Part shown: piece after piece, positions 8,105-16,146 of the stretch
How positions within the stretch are numbered: position 1 is the stretch's first letter
Layout of the letters: each line of letters opens with the position of its first letter
Origin: Pseudomonadota bacterium
GTDB lineage: Bacteria > Myxococcota_A > UBA796 > SXON01
Length of the DNA stretch: 64,000 nt
Direction of reading: 5' to 3'
NCBI GenBank assembly: GCA_030685065.1
Contig: JAUXQH010000115.1
Coordinates: 62,001 to 126,000, forward strand
Made by a program: the position numbers and the translations under genes
The notes under the pieces: model-generated
Database searches by the model: none
What the model was told of the DNA's origin: nothing
What the model saw: only the letters and a program-made list of their open reading frames with translations

Positions 8105-8503
8105 CTACCACCACGCGAAGTTGAGGCCGCCATCCTGCGAGGGCTCGTAGGTACAAATCCGGCATCCGTCCGGGCGCCCGAGGCTCGGACCCGCGTCGGT
8201 CGGCGCGCGACCGTTCATACCCCGAACTATGGTCTGCACCTCTCCCAGGATCGACGCGGGCACCGTGACCCATCCGGTAGCGGATTGCCGGAGGCACTCG
8301 CTCTGGAGGAACCACCACCGGCGGGCGCTCCCTCTGCCGCCGACGGACACAATCGTTTCGAGAGAGAAGACGTGGACGAGGGTGCCCCGCAGGAGCACCT
8401 CCAGCCAAGGTCGATCGAGGCCACCAGCGCTCGGTCCGAGGACCGTCGTGTAGCCAGAAGCAGCCGAGTAAGAGCTTTGAAGGCTATCTAATACGGTTTC
8501 CAA
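8105..8503 (-). CDS. Hypothetical protein with a duplicated C-terminus
   Basis: Encodes 132 residues from ATG 8503. The sequence is soluble and rich in Val, Leu and Trp in the first two thirds. The last 35 residues, including LGRPDGCRICTYEPSQ, have a nearly identical DNA copy in the opposite orientation at 12112-12206. The two Cys in GCRICTY could bind metal. Function unknown. Confidence 0.5.
   Translation of the reverse strand: METVLDSLQSSYSAASGYTTVLGPSAGGLDRPWLEVLLRGTLVHVFSLETIVSVGGRGSARRWWFLQSECLRQSATGWVTVPASILGEVQTIVRGMNGRAPTDAGPSLGRPDGCRICTYEPSQDGGLNFAWW
8117..8209 (-). repeat. Dispersed repeat 2, copy A (end of an intact gene)
   Basis: About 93 bp encoding APTDAGPSLGRPDGCRIC and the following residues on the minus strand. 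It is nearly identical, with a few mismatches, to 12112-12206 on the plus strand. Here it is the 3' end of an open gene, so this is probably the source copy. Confidence 0.75.
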
Positions 8504-8886
8504 GGCATCTCGTCGTGTTTCATCATGCTTCAGCGTAGCAGCCTCCGTGCTTCGATCGATCTAAGCACCGGAGTACACGCTCCTAATCTGGCGCTGCCGA
8601 CCACGGCTTCCAGCGGGCGTCGGGAGTTGCACGCCTACTGGCTTTGCCTGTCACGCTTACACCACGCTTTCACGACAGCGGGCCGCGCTCGCCGCTGGTC
8701 CACACGCCCAGGCAGTGAACACTCCATGGCCGAGAGAGAGGTCCCCAGGCTCGACCGGGCATCGGCACCCCATACCTCCAAGGGGCGTAGTACGGACGCA
8801 GGTGTGGTGAACTCTCCGCGGCCCGGCCTCGCCCGCCGGGAGTGTCCGACGGCCCGCTGGCGATTGACCCCCGAGGAGTTGGCCTC
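8504..8886. other. 383-bp stretch without a convincing gene
   Basis: Open frames here are Arg/Ser-rich and do not look translated. Nothing structured was recognised beyond presumed promoters for the flanking genes. Confidence 0.5.
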
Positions 8887-9333
8887 GTGCTGACTCTGAC
8901 TAAGCTCAGGTACAAGCGAGCGGCCGTCGACCCTGTCGAGCAGGAGCGCATCGAATCCACGTTCGGCGCCCTCCGGAACCGACCGGCGCTGCGGCTGGGG
9001 GCCGACCCGGAGGAGGAGGCGACAGACGAACTCGGCTGGCGAGCACCGACCCGTCTCCGGCTCCGTGACGCGTTCAGGCTGGCGCTGATGGAGTACCTCT
9101 CGCGTCGCGAGGAACGCCTATCCGGGTTCCTCCACCCGCTGGACCGGCGCGGGAGAAGCCCCTCAAACGGGGGAAGTTGCCCCGCGGCGACTCCGAAGCT
9201 ACGGATCCGCGATGCCGACGCATGGATTCGGAAGCGAGATGGAAAGGCTACGCATACTGCGCGAGCAGCTGACTGTCGCTATCGAGGCGCTGGAGGCTGC
9301 GGTCATCGCGTCCGAGGGGACGCGATGCGTTGA
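8887..9333 (+). CDS. Doubtful hypothetical protein, possibly decayed at its 3' end
   Basis: From GTG 8887 the frame reads VLTLTKLRYKRAAVDPVEQE and continues with a convincing acidic/helical composition for about 85 residues. It then becomes low-quality and overlaps the better-supported gene at 9239 in another frame. A frameshift near 9150 may have extended a once shorter protein. No family recognised. Confidence 0.3.
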   Translation: MLTLTKLRYKRAAVDPVEQERIESTFGALRNRPALRLGADPEEEATDELGWRAPTRLRLRDAFRLALMEYLSRREERLSGFLHPLDRRGRSPSNGGSCPAATPKLRIRDADAWIRKRDGKATHTARAADCRYRGAGGCGHRVRGDAMR

Positions 9334-9406
9334 GGCCCTCGCGGGAGCACGCGCGGCCATGGAGGAACTCGAGCGCGGGATCCAGCAGGGACCGAAGGCC
9401 GGCTGA
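9239..9406 (+). CDS. Very small helical (coiled-coil) protein
   Basis: Encodes 55 residues from ATG 9239, preceded by GGAAGCGAG. The sequence (ERLRILREQLTVAIEALEAA) has heptad-like Leu/Ile/Ala spacing over most of its length and no Cys or Trp. It resembles small antitoxin-like or structural helices but no family can be named. Confidence 0.5.
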   Translation: MERLRILREQLTVAIEALEAAVIASEGTRCVEALAGARAAMEELERGIQQGPKAG

Positions 9407-9536
9407 GCCGCCCGCCCTCCGCGGCCCGAGCAGCGCGGACTCCGCGTCGGACGCCTTCGGGAAGTGCGTGCTCGGGACGCGGCCGTAGGCGCACCCACGG
9501 CGCGGCCGGGACCGGCTGCCGTCTTGATGACGTGAG

Positions 9537-10496
9537 CTACGAAGCGGGCGGCGTGCGCAACGGCAACGTCCCCGCGTACTCCGCTAGCGTCGCCGCCAGT
9601 TGGAGGAGGAACCGGGCGTCCGCCCGTAGCCACCGGGTGTCCGCCCCGGTGGGGTGGTGCTCGTGGACCGTCACGTTGTTCAAGGCCCGGAACACCTCGG
9701 CCATGTCCCCGGGGAGCCCTTCAGCGACGATGGACTTCCAGTCGAAGTTGCCCTTGCCCTTGTGCCCCAGCTTCCGGAACACGGCCTCGACCACGATGCG
9801 GGACTTCGCGATCGACTCGCCGAGATGTCCTTGAAACATCAGGCGCTCGGCCTCGCGGAGCGCCTCCGCGGCCGTGTTGAACTCATGCAGATCCGAGAAG
9901 CTGAGCGGGTGCAACTCGAAGACGCGCGGTGTCGGCCAGCCCATCTGACCGAGCAGTTCGCGCCAGAGGTCGTTCGGCACCGCGAAACCGGACTTCCAGT
10001 GGAAGGCGTCGGTCACCGTAGGGAGCGCGGCCCCGCCTGGGTCTCGGGGCTTCGAGGAGAGGGACAGCAGTCCCGCGTTGACCGTGAACTCGGCGTAGAG
10101 CCCGTGTTCCAGATCCCGAAGCGCATCCAGTCGCAGGATCATCTCGGCCGGAAGGTAGGCGAACGGCCGCCAAACCAGCGCATGTCCAGACAGGAAACCC
10201 CCCGAGTTTCCGAGCTCCCCGGTGGAGATCGGCAGCCGAACCGCCCGCTCTGTCCGACGGGAGCTCTGGGGCCCAGCCCCGAGCAGGGTGATGTCGAGGG
10301 ACGGGTTCACCACGAGCAACGGCTCGCGGCACTCTGACTCCCTGAACCAGACCTGGAAGTTCAGCGTCTGCGGCGAGTGGGGGCGCTCGCGCTCCCCGAT
10401 CTCGAAGGTTGCCGTGACGCGTCCACCTCCGACGGAACGGGCAAACTCCAGCTGCTGCATGGGCATGAACCCGTATAGCAGCGGGTCCACGTCCAT
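9537..10496 (-). CDS. Unknown protein with a HEPN-like helical C-terminus
   Basis: Encodes 319 residues from ATG 10496. Residues 1-190 look all-beta (FQVWFRESECREPLLVVNPS and similar). Residues about 200-310 are helical: EALREAERLMFQGHLGES, IVVEAVFRKLG and FRALNNVTVHEHH. The last motif, with an Arg, Asn pair and His, resembles the R-x(4-6)-H signature of HEPN ribonucleases, but the spacing is not classical, so this is an inference. It is a single gene with dispersed repeat 1 copy C upstream of its start. It may be a defence or stress protein. Confidence 0.65.
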   Translation of the reverse strand: MDVDPLLYGFMPMQQLEFARSVGGGRVTATFEIGERERPHSPQTLNFQVWFRESECREPLLVVNPSLDITLLGAGPQSSRRTERAVRLPISTGELGNSGGFLSGHALVWRPFAYLPAEMILRLDALRDLEHGLYAEFTVNAGLLSLSSKPRDPGGAALPTVTDAFHWKSGFAVPNDLWRELLGQMGWPTPRVFELHPLSFSDLHEFNTAAEALREAERLMFQGHLGESIAKSRIVVEAVFRKLGHKGKGNFDWKSIVAEGLPGDMAEVFRALNNVTVHEHHPTGADTRWLRADARFLLQLAATLAEYAGTLPLRTPPAS

Positions 10497-10656
10497 GCCG
10501 CCAGTCAGCCTGAGGCAGGGACCACACCGCGCTCGCGCTCACCTCTGTTTGCCCGAGGCCCCCGGCTCGCCTCCGGCGTCGGCCTTCTCGTTGGCGGTTC
10601 TCGCGGGTCTGGGCGCGGGTGTGATCGAGCGGCGGACGCGAGGGCTCCTCCTGCCT

Positions 10657-10759
10657 GTGAGGGGGCGCGAAGCTCGGCTGCCATCCCTGCCCGGCAAGCA
10701 ACTGCGACGAGGGAGCCGCGTCCCCGTCGCGCACTCCTCGCATGGAGTCCTGTTGGAGT
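10657..10759 (-). repeat. Dispersed repeat 1, copy C (3' half)
   Basis: On the minus strand it reads QDSMRGVRDGDAAPSS, then LLAGQGWQPSFAP. It matches the second half of the complete copy at 16468-16656, with an internal deletion of the GMLTHED part. It lies between the secreted-protein gene 10767-11222 and the gene ending at 9537. Confidence 0.7.
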
Positions 10760-10766
10760 GGTAGTA

Positions 10767-11222
10767 CTACGGGTTGTGGTCCTCGTAGCCGCTCTCGTCG
10801 CGGCACATCACAAGCGCGTAGCTCGTGTCCACGCTCGACGTGACGTAGAGCCGGAACTCCTCATCTTCATTGTAGAGGATCATGTTCAGCGGCTCCGACC
10901 ACCTGGGCGTGATCGGGCGGAGCATGCGGTTTTCCTCATCTGTCCAACAGAACTCCTCCGCTCTGTCCGGTGACCACCGCACGCAGGTCTGGAGCGTGCC
11001 CGGTTGCTCGTGAGACGCGTCGCTGACGAAGAAGAGCTTGTGTGCGCCCGCCATCCGCGGCGAGAAGAGCACAGGCACGGTCACGTCCGCCGGAACCGTG
11101 ATGTCCTGCCTCGCCCAGAATTTCGTACCGTTCGGGCAATCTGGCGTGCGCGCATCAGCGCGTCCCGGAACTAGGAACGACGCCACGACCAGCGCGGTCG
11201 GCACCCTGAAACGCAGCTTCAT
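10767..11222 (-). CDS. Secreted protein of unknown function
   Basis: Encodes 151 residues. ATG 11222 follows a strong purine-rich ribosome site (GAGGGAGGGAGG). The N-terminus is a classical Sec signal (MKLRFRVPTALVVASFLVPG, cleavage probable after ADA). The mature part has four Cys and an Asp/Thr-rich beta character (DITVPADVTVPVLFSPR), suggesting a disulfide-bonded periplasmic or exported domain. Family not recognised. Repeat 1 copy C lies directly downstream. Confidence 0.65.
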   Translation of the reverse strand: MKLRFRVPTALVVASFLVPGRADARTPDCPNGTKFWARQDITVPADVTVPVLFSPRMAGAHKLFFVSDASHEQPGTLQTCVRWSPDRAEEFCWTDEENRMLRPITPRWSEPLNMILYNEDEEFRLYVTSSVDTSYALVMCRDESGYEDHNP

Positions 11223-11459
11223 GGCCCTCCCTCCCTCTTTTTGAAACCCATGGCTCGGGGGCCATCGCACGCGATCGCCTACAAGGATTGCAGGACACGA
11301 CATCGGCCGATGGCTCGGCGGCGTCTGCTTCTACAACCTCGGCGGGGTGCTCGCGCTTCAGGGGCGCCCGCGTTCCGGTTCGGGCATGCTGGACGCCCCA
11401 TGGTGTCCTCGCACCTGGGCTTCGATTCTCGACTACACCCGCGTCACCTCGGTCCTTCG

Positions 11460-11936
11460 CTACCCGCTGGGCGTCTGCGCGCGGAAGTTCGTCGTGTCCC
11501 ACGGGTGGAGCGTGGCCCCGGCGTGGAGCCAGTCGTACATCAGGCCGATGCGCTCGTGGGCGCTGGAGTAGGCCGTCCAGGCCACGAGGTTGTCCCGGGC
11601 CACGGCGAAGGCGCGGCCCTGGCGCGGACGGATCCGCACACTGAACTCGGAGTAGTCCTCCTCGACCGCAGGGAGCATCCAAACGATCGGCTGGACGAGA
11701 TCCCGGAAGACCCAGAGCCTGTCCACGTTGGAGCCCTTGTCCTTGACGAACATGGCGGTGGCCTCGTCGGACCGGCCGGGCGGGACGTAGACAGGCTGGA
11801 TGCCGCGGGGCGCCCGCAGCGTCATGCGGATGAGCTCGTTGACGTACTCGGACATGGGAAGGCCCGCACGCTCGGCGTTGACGCGCGCCACGCTGGCGAT
11901 GTCCCCGTCCAGGCGGAAAGAAACGGTGTCGCTCAT
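11460..11936 (-). CDS. Ribbon-helix-helix DNA-binding protein with unknown C-terminal domain
   Basis: Encodes 158 residues from ATG 11936. Residues 1-42 match a CopG/Arc-type RHH: the beta strand TVSFRLD, then two helices (ASVARVNAERAGLP, MSEYVNELIRMTL). The rest (about 110 residues, Trp- and Arg-containing) is unknown but has the same layout as the RHH protein at 36477-36929. A consensus promoter and a GTACGC palindrome lie directly upstream, consistent with autoregulation. Confidence 0.65.
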   Translation of the reverse strand: MSDTVSFRLDGDIASVARVNAERAGLPMSEYVNELIRMTLRAPRGIQPVYVPPGRSDEATAMFVKDKGSNVDRLWVFRDLVQPIVWMLPAVEEDYSEFSVRIRPRQGRAFAVARDNLVAWTAYSSAHERIGLMYDWLHAGATLHPWDTTNFRAQTPSG

Positions 11937-11977
11937 CGCTCTCCAGGTCGGCACCCTTCGGGGTGCACGATGAAGGC

Positions 11978-12007
11978 AGTGTACGCTCGTATGCGATAGT
12001 GTGTCAA
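11978..12007 (-). promoter_or_regulatory. Sigma-70-type promoter of the RHH gene
   Basis: On the minus strand a perfect -35 box TTGACA (12007-12002) is followed after 18 bp by TACACT (11983-11978) as -10. The RHH gene starts about 40 bp downstream at 11936. Confidence 0.65.
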
Positions 12008-12025
12008 GTACGCTAATGTGCGTAC
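12008..12025. promoter_or_regulatory. Palindromic operator candidate
   Basis: GTACGC, a 6-bp spacer and GCGTAC form a perfect inverted repeat abutting the -35 box of the RHH gene promoter. A further GCGTAC-like half-site overlaps the -10. This is the expected layout for an autorepressor. Confidence 0.5.
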
Positions 12026-12060
12026 AGTTGGCCCCGGTCCGCGATGCGCAGGTGGCGGCA

Positions 12061-12078
12061 GGGGGGGGGGGGGGGGGG
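12061..12078 (+). repeat. Run of 18 G residues
   Basis: Eighteen consecutive G bases lie between the RHH promoter region and dispersed repeat 2 copy B. Such a run could form a G-quadruplex, vary in length by slippage, or be partly a sequencing artefact. No gene reads through it convincingly. Confidence 0.9.
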
Positions 12079-12111
12079 CAGCCGAGCACGCCGCCTCCCA
12101 GGCGCGCGGGG

Positions 12112-12206
12112 CGCGCGCCGACCGATGCGGGGCCGAGCCTCGGGCGCCCGGACGGATGCCGGATTTGTACCTACGAGCCCTCGCAGGGCGGGGGCGGCCT
12201 CAACTT
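12112..12206 (+). repeat. Dispersed repeat 2, copy B (orphan fragment)
   Basis: A near-identical inverted copy of 8117-8209. On the plus strand it again encodes LGRPDGCRICTYEPSQ, but no upstream gene body is present. It is probably a recombination or insertion remnant. Confidence 0.75.
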
Positions 12207-12259
12207 CACGGTCGGCGAGCAGCCCTACGATATCCGCGCGAGCTCGGGCACCGCGGGTG

Positions 12260-12532
12260 CTACTGGTTCGAGAACCGCGTGGGCTTGCCTGGGCCGACGT
12301 GCATGACCGCTTCGTACACGGAGATGCCGGCGGTCTCCGCTGCCGAGGCAACGTCAAGCTCGGTCTGCCGGTTGGCTTGGCTCGCCGTAATGCCGTCCTT
12401 CCAGGACGCGATCCACGTCGTGTACGGGTCGGGCAGCTTCTGCCACTTCCGGGCCGCCATCTCCTCGTCGAAGATCGCGCGCTTCGCGGACGAAACCTTG
12501 TTCTCCAACTCCACGTGCACGAGCGTCCACAT
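12260..12532 (-). CDS. Small hypothetical protein
   Basis: Encodes 90 residues; ATG 12532 follows GGAGGGG. The protein is soluble with a charged, helical first half (VELENKVSSAKRAIFDEEMA) and Trp-rich middle (KWQKLPDPYTTWIASWKDG). No family recognised. It follows a decayed copy of dispersed repeat 1 on the same strand. Confidence 0.55.
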   Translation of the reverse strand: MWTLVHVELENKVSSAKRAIFDEEMAARKWQKLPDPYTTWIASWKDGITASQANRQTELDVASAAETAGISVYEAVMHVGPGKPTRFSNQ

Positions 12533-12767
12533 CACCCCTCCAGGTCCCGAGTCGAGCGCCTCGGGCCACAACCATACCCCGTTAGACGCGACCGGAGGCT
12601 CGGCCCCGCCCGGCAACCGCGTGTCGCCGGAGCCGCCTCGGCTCGTCCCCCGATCGCGGAGACGGGTATCGGAGGGCCCCCCACGGCTCGCGGCCCCCTC
12701 CCTGGGCTCCTCGGTCGCGCGCCCCCATCGGCGGAAGGTCGGCGTCACTTCGCCACCCTTGGAACGA

Positions 12768-12947
12768 CGTGAAGCTGGCCTCCGGATCCGGCGAGCAAGG
12801 CGTCGTCGTACGTGAGCATGCCGACGCGCGGCGACAAAGGCGCAGTGTCGCCGTCGTGGACGTCCGCCACGGGTCCTGGGGTGCCCAGACGCCCTTGCCC
12901 GCGGCGGCGAGGTGGTCGTTCTCCGTGATCTCGGACGGCGAGCTGCT
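12768..12947 (-). repeat. Dispersed repeat 1, copy D (full length, frameshifted)
   Basis: DNA similarity to the intact copy at 16468-16656 spans the whole unit. On the minus strand the first half reads SPSEITENDHLAAAGKGVW in one frame and the second half GMLTYDDALLAGSGGQL in another, so a frameshift has broken it. The start codon is also lost. Preservation of protein similarity in both halves indicates the unit was once coding. Confidence 0.75.
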
Positions 12948-13022
12948 GCGCGGACACGACCGCGACCCATCCACTGACATGGACACGGCTGAGCGGAGCA
13001 GACGATACCCTTAAGGGCAGCC

Positions 13023-13041
13023 CCTCCAGGACTTTTGGAGG
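13023..13041 (+). promoter_or_regulatory. Hairpin sequestering a ribosome-binding site
   Basis: CCTCCA (13023-13028) and TGGAGG (13036-13041) are perfect inverted repeats with a 7-nt loop. The right arm is the GGAGG Shine-Dalgarno of the gene starting at 13048. In the mRNA this would mask initiation. Confidence 0.5.
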
Positions 13042-13047
13042 AATTTC

Positions 13048-13332
13048 ATGTTCGAGCAGGAGGAGCGGTGGTCCCCCGCCGTCGAGGAGGCCCTACGCCT
13101 TCGAACCTTCGCCGACGCCGAAGCGCGCGTCGAGGACGAACGGGTTGAAGGGGACGACGCATCGCGCCGTCTCCACGTTGCCGCTCCGTGCCTCGGCTGT
13201 CGCGCCACCATGCTCGCCGCCGGCTCCGGTACCTACCCGCTGGTGGTCGCCACCTACGCGAGAGCCTTGTCCGCCTCCACGAGGAGCAGGACGTTGGCGG
13301 CCGTCGAGTGGAGCGCGAAGGCCGCCACGTAA
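13048..13332 (+). CDS. Small hypothetical protein, 3' part uncertain
   Basis: ATG 13048 follows a strong GGAGG ribosome site at 6 nt, itself inside a hairpin. The first 60 residues (EERWSPAVEEALRLRTFADA and on) look coded and acidic. The last part overlaps the 3' end of the Abi-like gene on the opposite strand by about 80 bp and is less convincing. The gene may have been truncated by rearrangement. No family recognised. Confidence 0.4.
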   Translation: MFEQEERWSPAVEEALRLRTFADAEARVEDERVEGDDASRRLHVAAPCLGCRATMLAAGSGTYPLVVATYARALSASTRSRTLAAVEWSAKAAT

Positions 13333-14186
13333 GCAGGCACCTTGCGTACGTGGCCTCCTTGACCATGCCCCGCCGTCTTGTTCCGAACCGTCGGCACGCC
13401 GCTCTCCAGTACGCTCCGGAGCGCGGTCATCTCGCTCTGGACGTGGTCCGGGAGGAGATGGTTGTCGAAGATGACCTGGAGGAGCTTGCTGGCCGTCGCG
13501 GTCGTTGCGTATGGCCACTTCCGGCGGTCGCAGATCACCTTCATGGTGCTCTCGAACGCCTTCAGGCAGTCCACGAGGCACTCCTCCTGGCGGCCGTGAC
13601 GGTGGTGCTCGTGAGCGCGGAGGAACTCGTCGTTGGGACCCTCATACTCGGGCGCGGCCAACAGCATCAACGCGGGCTTCGTTGCCTCCTGGTGCAGGAA
13701 CGTCGAGTCGACGCGCAGGATGCTCCCCGCCTCGAAGCGGTAGCCAACGGCATGCTCCAAGAAGCGTGCGTTCAAGTCCGAGAGGGCCTTCTTCGCCGCC
13801 TCACGGACCGTAGGCTTGGAGTCCGATGGGGCTTGCCCAGCCCATTCGTGGAAGAGCTGGAAGACCAACTCCACGATGCTCAGCACCTTCTCCGCATCAG
13901 GCTCGTTCAAAAAATACCGCTCTACCTGCGACTGATCTCCACCTTCGTCGTCGACCAACGTGAAGACGCCGAGCTCTTCGAGAAGAACGCCGTGCACCCG
14001 GGCCCACAGAGCGTCTGCCTCCGGCCGACCATACGTTCGCCGCGTACTCGCGACGGCGCGAAAGACCGCACTCCAGATGTGCACGATCTGAACGCGTAGT
14101 GGCTGGGACAGCGAGTCGTAGATGAACACGTCTGACGCGCCCTCGCGCAGGCGGCGTGCGCGTTTCCAGTAGACGTCGATGGGCAT
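13254..14186 (-). CDS. Abortive-infection C-terminal (STM4504/CBY_0614-like, HEPN) protein
   Basis: Encodes 310 residues from ATG 14186. The N-terminal half is helical. The C-terminal 110 residues match the Abi_C type of HEPN domain: a helix CLKAFESTMKVICDRR, SKLLQVIFDNHLLPDHV, and the signature RNKTAGHGQGG near residue 270 (Arg-Asn ... His-Gly). Proteins of this type are RNases or regulators in abortive infection. It lies 54 bp downstream of a PD-(D/E)XK-type gene on the same strand, so the pair probably forms an operon. Family placement is from memory of motifs. Confidence 0.75.
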   Translation of the reverse strand: MPIDVYWKRARRLREGASDVFIYDSLSQPLRVQIVHIWSAVFRAVASTRRTYGRPEADALWARVHGVLLEELGVFTLVDDEGGDQSQVERYFLNEPDAEKVLSIVELVFQLFHEWAGQAPSDSKPTVREAAKKALSDLNARFLEHAVGYRFEAGSILRVDSTFLHQEATKPALMLLAAPEYEGPNDEFLRAHEHHRHGRQEECLVDCLKAFESTMKVICDRRKWPYATTATASKLLQVIFDNHLLPDHVQSEMTALRSVLESGVPTVRNKTAGHGQGGHVRKVPAYVAAFALHSTAANVLLLVEADKALA

Positions 14187-14240
14187 TCGTACTTCTCCAC
14201 AATGTCGGATCCGTGCCCGGCACCTCTGGTGGTCGATCGC

Positions 14241-15599
14241 TTAGCTCGACGGGCACTCGAACCGACCCCGCCCGCGCATGAGGGCCTCGCGGATCTCATC
14301 GCGACGCGCGGGGTCCACGACAGCCGCTCGGAAGAGGTCCACCGTGCCGATCACGAGCCCGGCGTCGTCGGTCCCGAACTCCTGGGCGACATCGGGGGCG
14401 GAGGCGAAGGGCGCGTGACGAAGCGAGGGTTCGAGCTCGAACTGGCCATTGACCACGTACCAAGCCGAACTCGGTGGGCGCCCCTTCTCCTTCTCATACC
14501 GCGCGATGTGCCGGGTGATTTTGCGGAGATCGCCCTCAGAAGCGCCCCCGCGTCGGTGTCCCTTGACCTCGACCAACGCCTCCCACTTCGGGGTCCCAGG
14601 GTCGCGCACTCGGAGATCCTCCCGCTTCGGGCCGTCGCCCCAGGTCGGGTCCATCTCCTCGACCTCGAATCCGAGGCTGCGGAACGCGGCGGCGACGGCC
14701 TGCACGAGCGGCTCCTCCTGCTCGGTGAGCAGAGCACGAGCCCCTCGGTCGCCTGCGCTCCGAGCGCCCGCCAGAGTGAGGTCGAGGCCACTCAACTCGT
14801 CATCGTACGCGGCGAGAGCGGCTGCACGTGTCGTAGCTACCTGCTCGCGCCGCGCGAGTAGAGTTCGCTCCTCACGGGAGAGCCACGCGGTCTGCTCGCG
14901 CCAGGGGACCACACCCGCGAACGCGTCGCGATCGACTTTCGCCCACTGCTCGACGATGGCAGAAACCCAGGCTTCAAGGTGCTTCGGCTCCCAGGGCAGC
15001 CATGCGAACCCCGTGCCCGTGCTCGGCCTAACGCAGACGGTCGCGAGCACCCGATCCGAGGGTTTCGTCGAGAGCAACAGGGCTCCGGCGCTGAACGCCT
15101 CCCAGTCTGCCGGCGTGTTGGTCGCCAGGACGGGCCAGCCACGTACATCGTCCACGCCCTTGATCTCCGACTCCCGCACGGCGTTGAGGGTCGGCGCGAG
15201 GGACGGCACCGCGTACTGCTGGCCCGTGCTCGGCGCTGGCTCGAAGTAGAAGCAATCTGGCCGGATCTGTAGGTCTGGGACCCCGGTGCCGAAGAAGATG
15301 AGGTGCCGCCGTGCGTGGGGCGCGGGAATCACGTCCCCTTCCTTCAGGTGCGCACGAACCAAGCCTCGCTGCAATGCCGACCTTTGCCCCGAGAACGCCG
15401 GTATCCTAGCGTCAATCGGGAACCGGCGCGGGGAGACGGATAGACCCAGCACGAGATCCACCTCCTCGGCGGCGACCCCCAACGCCTCCAGAGGGGAGTA
15501 GACCGTCGGGAACAAGCCGCGCATGACGGCGATTTCGTCCTCGGTCCAGGGACCGAACATCGCTACACGGGGCCTGGGCCTCGCGCCGACGATCCGCAT
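14241..15599 (-). CDS. Unknown protein with C-terminal PD-(D/E)XK-like nuclease domain
   Basis: Encodes 452 residues; ATG 15599 (MRIVGARPRPRVAMFGPW) is preferred over a longer Arg-rich extension. Residues about 1-270 are unrecognised. A helical stretch near 270-310 precedes a restriction-fold core: LGFEVEEMDPTWGDG, REDLRVRD, and WEALVEVKGHRRG with the E-x-K pair. An Asp upstream of EVK and the beta-strand order fit the PD-(D/E)XK superfamily. It is followed by the Abi_C/HEPN gene, suggesting a DNA/RNA-targeting pair. Confidence 0.7.
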   Translation of the reverse strand: MRIVGARPRPRVAMFGPWTEDEIAVMRGLFPTVYSPLEALGVAAEEVDLVLGLSVSPRRFPIDARIPAFSGQRSALQRGLVRAHLKEGDVIPAPHARRHLIFFGTGVPDLQIRPDCFYFEPAPSTGQQYAVPSLAPTLNAVRESEIKGVDDVRGWPVLATNTPADWEAFSAGALLLSTKPSDRVLATVCVRPSTGTGFAWLPWEPKHLEAWVSAIVEQWAKVDRDAFAGVVPWREQTAWLSREERTLLARREQVATTRAAALAAYDDELSGLDLTLAGARSAGDRGARALLTEQEEPLVQAVAAAFRSLGFEVEEMDPTWGDGPKREDLRVRDPGTPKWEALVEVKGHRRGGASEGDLRKITRHIARYEKEKGRPPSSAWYVVNGQFELEPSLRHAPFASAPDVAQEFGTDDAGLVIGTVDLFRAAVVDPARRDEIREALMRGRGRFECPSS

Positions 15600-15694
15600 C
15601 GTAGACCTCGAAAGCCGCTGAACTAACGCGCCGAAGCTCCGCGACACCGACGGGTCCGCATCGGCGCGATACGCCTGAAGGCAGGGAGCAGGCC

Positions 15695-15961
15695 ATGAGC
15701 GAGCGTAGGCCGAAATTCGACAGCCACAGCATCTACAGCGACATCCAGATCTAGGAGATGGACCGCCGCTGCCGTGGGGGCGAGGGTGAGTGGCGCGCCG
15801 TCTACAGTATGGACGCCGTGGCGATCGGCGCCGAGCCGCCAACAGCGGGCCCGGCCGGTTCGTTCACCACTTACGCGGCCGGCGTCGCCTCGATCAACGA
15901 GCACTCCACGTCCGCCAGCCTGACGTTCCACCCGCTGCCGCGAGCTCTCACGGCGCTGTGA
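15695..15961 (+). pseudogene. Small gene split by an in-frame amber codon
   Basis: ATG 15695 follows GGGAG at good spacing and reads MSERRPKFDSHSIYSDIQI, then TAG at 15752-15754. The same frame continues without interruption as a protein-like sequence (EGEWRAVYSMDAVAIGAE, YAAGVASINEHSTSASLTFH) to 15961. A single amber mutation in an 88-codon gene, or readthrough, would explain this. No family recognised. Confidence 0.4.
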
Positions 15962-16146
15962 CCGCGTCTCTGGCAGCGGCGCATGGAGAGGTTGTGGGCG
16001 CGCGCCTCACGCAGCGGCTCGTGGCCGAGCGCAGCTGGAGCGCCGACCAGTGACGGGAGCGACCCTCGTACGGGGACCTGCTGCCGTGGACCGAGCGGTG
16101 GCCTGGGCCCGCAGTCTGCCCTCTCCGGGGCAGCCGCCCGACATCT

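Larger units (their letters stand above)
12533..13047. other. 515-bp stretch without an intact gene
   Basis: Contains the frameshifted copy D of dispersed repeat 1 (12768-12947) and, at its right end, a hairpin covering the ribosome site of the next plus-strand gene. Nothing else was recognised. Confidence 0.6.

Noticed and set aside
5307..11987. Identical 15-mer AAGGCAGTGTACGCT upstream of the response regulator (5307-5321) and in the RHH promoter (11973-11987).
   Set aside because: A 15-bp match without extended flanking similarity is expected by chance in a window of this size, and the motif would point the wrong way at 5307.
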